From NCBI GenBank assembly GCA_024138015.1, contig JAMXBB010000011.1, forward strand, positions 40,584,730 through 40,648,729: 64,000 nucleotides of DNA, written 5' to 3'. The notes beneath the pieces are model-generated. The model was not told the origin of the DNA. It did no database searches and was given only the letters and a program-made list of their open reading frames with translations. Shown piece after piece: positions 59,646-64,000 of the stretch. Position 1 is the first letter of the stretch; each line of letters begins with the position of its first letter. A program made the position numbers and the translations under genes. The DNA is from Lumnitzera littorea (lineage: Eukaryota > Streptophyta > Magnoliopsida > Myrtales > Combretaceae).

Positions 59646-60723
59646 GAAATCTATACATATATCAGTCTATGGCTACTCAAGTATAGGCAAAGGTGTATAT
59701 TCTCTATATGGCTCCTTTTTCCCCTTAGCTTGTTTACACACCTCTTACCGCTCAAGAATTTTGCACATATCCTTCATCATTCTAGGCTAATAGAAGTATT
59801 CTTTCAGCAACTTGGATATTCTCTTCTCGCCAAAATGGCAGACTAAGCCTCCAACATTGGCTTCTCAAGTAAGAAAGAACTAACAGAACTACTTAACATA
59901 CAGACTTGCCTTCCCTTCATAAAAAATCCTTAGTTAAAATAGAACCCATCTACTACTCCTCCAATGTTGCATTTGGCTACTAGGGGTCTAAAGTACGAAT
60001 CATGCTTGTATTGATTTGGTAATGTACTAAACCTAAGTATCTTAGCTTGAAATGTTATGATAAGGACATGTCGATGAGAAAGGGCATCGGCCACAATGTT
60101 AGAATTTCATTTCTTATACTTTATGACATAGCAAAAGAATTTCAAGAACTTGACCCATTTAACATGATGTCGATAGAGTGTCTGTTAGCCTTAGAGTTGT
60201 TTAAGGGACTCATGATTTATGTAGGTAATAAACTCTCTTGGCAACAAATAATGTTACCAATTCTAAAGTGCTCAGACAAAGGTATAGAACTTATTGTCAT
60301 ATGCCAAGTAATTCAATGTGGCACCTCTGAGCTTCTCATTGAAATATGCAACTGGTCAATGCTTTTGCATAAGAACACCTCTAATGCCATCTCCAAATGC
60401 ATCATATTCTAACTTAGAAATTTTGCTAAAGTTGGGCAATACTAACACTAGGGTAAAAGTTAACTTAGATTTGATCTCTTAAAAACTCCTTTGAGTTTTC
60501 TTGAACCATTTGAATTCAGAGCTCTTCTTGGTCAACTCAATCAATAAGGTAACTATAGAACTAAAGTTTCGAATGAATCTTAGATAAAACAAAGCTGGAA
60601 AATGGAAACTCCTGACTTCTATAGCACTGGTTGGCATTGGCCATTCAAGAATAGTTTGGGTCTTTAATCATCAACTCTAATTCCTTCTCTAGAGATAACA
60701 TATCTAAGGAATATTACCTTACT

Positions 60724-61005
60724 CTAACAGAATGCATATTTCTTCAAATTACTAAATAGTTGCTTGATACGGAGGATATCAAATATAGATCTCAAGTGCA
60801 TGACATGAGAAATGAGGTCGACACTATATGCCAAAATATTATCAAAGTAAACAGTAACACATTTATCAATCAATGATCTCAAAACATGATTCATGAGCCG
60901 CATAAAGGTGCTCGGTGCATTTGTAAGCCTAAACAGCATCACCATCCACTTGAATAGACCGTCCTTTGTTTTGAACATAGTTTTCCACTCATCTCCAAGT
61001 CTCAT
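60724..61005 (-). pseudogene. Reverse transcriptase core of the chromovirus relic
   Basis: Longest open piece of pol: starts at MRLGDEWKTMFKTKDG and ends NLKKYAFC. The catalytic YxDD box reads YFDN, so one of the two metal-binding aspartates is lost. Part of the longer 58700-62950 relic. Confidence 0.85.
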
Positions 61006-61661
61006 TCAGATCTGGTGGTAATTATTCTTCAAATCAACCTTTGAAAATATTTACATACCATATAACTTGTCAAGCATATCATCCAATCATGGGATCGGAT
61101 ATCGATACTTGATAGTGATCTTGTTTACAGCTTCACTATTAATACACATTCTCCATAAGCCATCCTTCTTCAACTAAGATAGCCGACATAGCACAAGGGC
61201 TCATGCTCTCCTGAACATAGCCATGTTCAATCAACTTATCAACTTGTTTCTTCAACTCAGCTACTTACTCGAGTTAAGTCTATAAGTAGGTCGATAGGTA
61301 TAGCAGTTAGAGATCGATGCAATGTTCTATTCCTCTGACAGGGGGTAAGCCTCTCAACAAGAAACAAATCAGCATATTCTTGGAGCATTATCTGCATCTC
61401 GGCAGGTAAGGCTCCGACTTCCTTCAACTCTAGTAGACTTATGACTAATAAGAATACACACTTCTCCATTTTAACATCTTCAGAAAATTAGGCTCTAGAG
61501 ATCACTAAGGACTTCCTCTACAATGATTTAGTATTCTTCTCTTATAACTCCTGAACTTCTTTGGGGCTTATTAGGGTCAGTACAACCTTCTTCCTATCCT
61601 TCTGGAACATAAAAGTGTTCCTATATCCATTATGTGGCACCTTCAAATCAAATAGCCAAGG

Positions 61662-61916
61662 TCAGCTAAACAGTATGTCTGAAGCACACATAGGTAGGAT
61701 GTTGCACAACAATTCGTCCTTATATCTATCACCAACAGTAATCAACACTATAACCTGCTCGACAATAGGTAAACCTCCCTTCTCATTGAGTAAGTGAATC
61801 TTGCAGGGTATAGGGTAAGGGTAGGTCAGCAACTTTAAAGCCTTCACTACTCCTTGCACTATGAAATTGGTATAACTCCCTCTATCAATGATTAAAGCAC
61901 ATAGTTTGCTATTCAC
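61662..61916 (-). pseudogene. Aspartic protease piece of the chromovirus relic
   Basis: Contains CALIIDRGSYTN, where the family has a D(G/S)GS-type active site, then DRYKDELLCNILPMCASDIL, matching the usual YKDEVLCDVVPM block. The Arg after Asp probably abolishes activity. Confidence 0.8.
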
Positions 61917-62954
61917 TTAGTAATTTGTATGGAAGAGGTTCTTTCTCTATTCATTTTTGTTAGAGGCAAAGGTACTACGAGATCTTCATCTAACCATACA
62001 GTATTCTCCCATTTCAGGTTGAGTCAAAGTGTTGGAGTCTCCTTGAAATTCTTCTAACAATTGATCAACTCTTAAGTCTTCTTCCTCACCTTTCACTAGT
62101 ACTCTCTACTTTAAATTTAAAGCTTATCTCCCTTGATGGTCATGATATGTCGATTTGGGCATTAACTAGTCATGTATTCAAAACCCAAGCATTTGAAACA
62201 CTTGATCTCTCAGATCTTCTTACCAGAGCTCTGACCTTAATCCTTTCAGACCTCAGGCTTCTCAGCCTTAGTCTTTCCTCGACCATCATTAAGTTTTCTT
62301 AGCTTATGTCCTCAACGGTCCACCTCAAAATTATATTGAGCTCGATCATATCCAGGTTGACTCAGCATACCAGTTCTGCTCGGTAAGCCATGTTAGTTGC
62401 TTTGTACTCGACTGAGATGACTTAACCTCTACCTTTCTACCCTTTGTGCTACTTAGATAGTCTCATCTAGATTCCTAAGCCTTTATACTTCCACTATATT
62501 ACCAATTTTGAATCTTAGTCCAGAAATGAACCTTGCTATTATCCACGCCTCGCGCTTATCAACATCACATCAGATCATTAACAACTAGAACTCTATGACC
62601 TACTTGTCCACTAATCGGCTACCTTGTCTGAGTTCTTGGAGATGTCTGAAAGTGTTTTGCTCATAGTGTTCTGAAACGAGTCTACTCCTTAAAACTCTCT
62701 TCATCTCATTCCAAGTTCGAATTTCACTTCAGACTCATTGATGTACGTTCTACGATTTCTTCCACCACATTGCTACATATTCAGAAAATTCTAAAGCAGT
62801 TACTCGAATACACACTAAGTCCTCGTAATCATAGAAGTCAAATATCTTTTCAATCTTCTTCTCCTAATCTAAATAGTCATCAGTACTACCAAACCCATTA
62901 AAACTCGAAATCTGCACTTTGAGATGCTCAACTCCTCTAAGGGCACGAAGCTCA

Positions 62955-64000
62955 TGTAAGCCCCAAAGTTCAGCCAAGTAACCGTAGGATTGAACTTAGA
63001 ACCCAAGGTTTAGGGCGATCGGTTAAAAGATCCGATCAAACCCAAATTATAAACTATTGAGAAGAATATTAGTAAAAATGACCCCGTAAACTTAAATTGA
63101 AGAAAATAAGAAATAAAATAAGAGACTATAAAATTTTCAAATTTTAAGCATAATAATTGCTAATTACCGAAAAGGCGAAAAGTGTAATTTAATAACTGAT
63201 AAATTATTAGAGATAGATTATATGTGTACTAAAAATTTTAGAATGACCAAAATAATATTTAGGAATGCTCACGTATACCTCACATGTATTTACGTGTAGA
63301 TAAAAATACGCGTAATTACCTAATTTGGCCAAAAACTAAGCAAATAATTAAAGAAAATTATAAAATAATTATGGAAAAATAAAAAAAAATCAGAAGAGGA
63401 TAAGATGCATCAATATCAGGTCGTGGCATGTCAGGATAAGAAAAAGAAAAATTAGCCAATAGAAATTGAACAACTTAAAAGCCAAAAATCAAGGAATTTG
63501 GACAAAGTCTTGTCAAATTAATGCATATTAATTATAGCAAATGTCTATAAATAGGGAAAAAATTTACAGAGCTCATTTGGACAGTTTGAAAAGTGAGAAA
63601 ATTAGGGAGAGTCAAAAATTCGAGAGAAAATCCAGAAAATAAAAAAAAATAAGAAAAACTGTGCAGTTAAGGGTTTTAAAAGGAACCCACACCAGAAGAG
63701 GAGCTGAAAGTGGACGGCCACCACCACCACACGGTGGTGGCAGCGCCCAGGCCGGCCGACAAGGCCACCGCGGCCCGCGGTGGCCGGAGCCACCCAAACC
63801 GGTGAGTCCAAATTCCAGCCCGATTTTTGTGAAATTTTGTAAAAATAGTAAATATAATTAGAAAATTATGAATTTTGTTATTCTGGGATATTTTTGTATG
63901 TAGTTTTTAGGAAAAATGTTATTTTGATGAAATTATGTCCCGTAATATATGGTCCCTAAGAAATTGTGCAAAACCAAGCATGTTTCGATTTAGAAATAAA
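62955..64000 (+). mobile_element. Start of another LTR that cuts the chromovirus gag, running off the window
   Basis: The gag frame stops being recognisable where TGTAAGCCCCAAAGTTCAGC begins at 62955. That opening is usual for plant gypsy LTRs. A TATAAATAG box lies at 63546-63554, followed by an A-rich leader, a GC-rich block (63708-63800) and AT-rich sequence to the window end. The frames in 63602-63861 come from the GC-rich block. No partner LTR is visible, so the identification is inference. Confidence 0.5.
63546..63554 (+). promoter_or_regulatory. TATA box of the LTR at the window end
   Basis: TATAAATAG, a consensus plant TATA box, in the middle of the presumed LTR where a retrotransposon promoter would be. 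Confidence 0.55.

Larger units (their letters stand above)
58700..62950 (-). pseudogene. Ty3/gypsy chromovirus polyprotein relic (gag-pol)
   Basis: Reading the - strand from 62950 down gives the domains in order. Gag (62950-62100) ends in a CCHC knuckle CFKCLGFEYMTS whose histidine is Tyr and whose last Cys follows a stop. The protease (61916-61662) has IIDRGSYTN. The RT runs from about 61170 (a CVLIVKL-type block) through 61005-60724, with FRLTNAPSTFMRLMNHVLRS and YFDNILAYS where YFDDILIYS is expected. RNase H (about 60430-60100) has KLRGATLNYLAYDNKFY. The integrase core (59645-59352) has DSIMVMVNRFGKMSHF and LHGIPRSIVSNHDSKF. The integrase C-terminus (59040-58780) has SPKLDGPFKILHHINDNAYE and FNVTDLMPYM. 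The FNVTDL-type end and iMet-type relatives suggest a CRM- or Reina-like chromovirus; no chromodomain is seen. Many stops and the changed RT aspartate show it is inactive. Confidence 0.85.

Noticed and set aside
63602..63861. Overlapping frames on both strands near the window end
   Set aside because: They come from the GC-rich palindromic block of the LTR leader, which is open in several frames at once.

Overview
This window is repeat-rich nuclear DNA from a flowering plant, probably a eudicot. The sequence is AT-rich, the intact gene has many introns and chloroplast-type features, and most of the rest is decayed plant transposable elements: Ty3/gypsy retrotransposons of Athila, Tat and chromovirus types, a Mutator-like element, MITEs and a probable Helitron. 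I could not name the species. No tRNA, rRNA or CRISPR array was seen.

Layout. 1-11649: an Athila-type retrotransposon on the + strand. It has a 5' LTR cut by the window edge, a tRNA-Asp-like primer site, a gag relic, no pol, an env-region relic and a polypurine tract. A partial 3' LTR is separated from the rest by about 4.8 kb of AT-rich sequence holding two degenerate tandem repeats. 11900-14136: a Tat-type gypsy relic (LTR, primer site, gag and protease pieces) on the - strand. 14198-14445: a short unidentified coding relic. 15852-16582: an exact 324-bp duplication around one N and a run of 41 A. 16440-26210: a broken, intron-containing copy of the regulatory subunit of mitochondrial NAD-dependent isocitrate dehydrogenase. 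A 7.06-kb Mutator-like element (17093-24151) sits in one of its introns, with long terminal inverted repeats and a 10-bp target duplication. This element carries a decayed MURA transposase and also a second intron-containing gene for a plant mobile domain (PMD, MAIN-like) protein.

29.9-40.3 kb: the one gene that looks intact, on the - strand. It encodes a plastid-type MATE transporter closest to Arabidopsis DTX45 (DETOXIFICATION 45). I could place a 5' UTR exon and 13 coding exons with consistent frames; two of the introns start with GC instead of GT.

41-64 kb: a probable Helitron start, local tandem duplications, two poly-G tracts and two Tekay-like LTRs. A 200-bp palindromic MITE has a perfect 9-bp target duplication. 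Then comes a nested retrotransposon stack: an Athila/Tat-type LTR split by a 4.6-kb non-autonomous element (LTRs, iMet primer site and polypurine tract present, no pol), followed by a decayed chromovirus (gag, protease, RT, RNase H, integrase; RT active site changed) whose gag is cut by a further LTR that runs off the window.

The most interesting unit is the transposase-plus-PMD Mutator-like element inside the dying isocitrate dehydrogenase gene, with its internal minisatellite and a hairpin just inside each end. Apart from DTX45, nothing here looks able to make its original protein.
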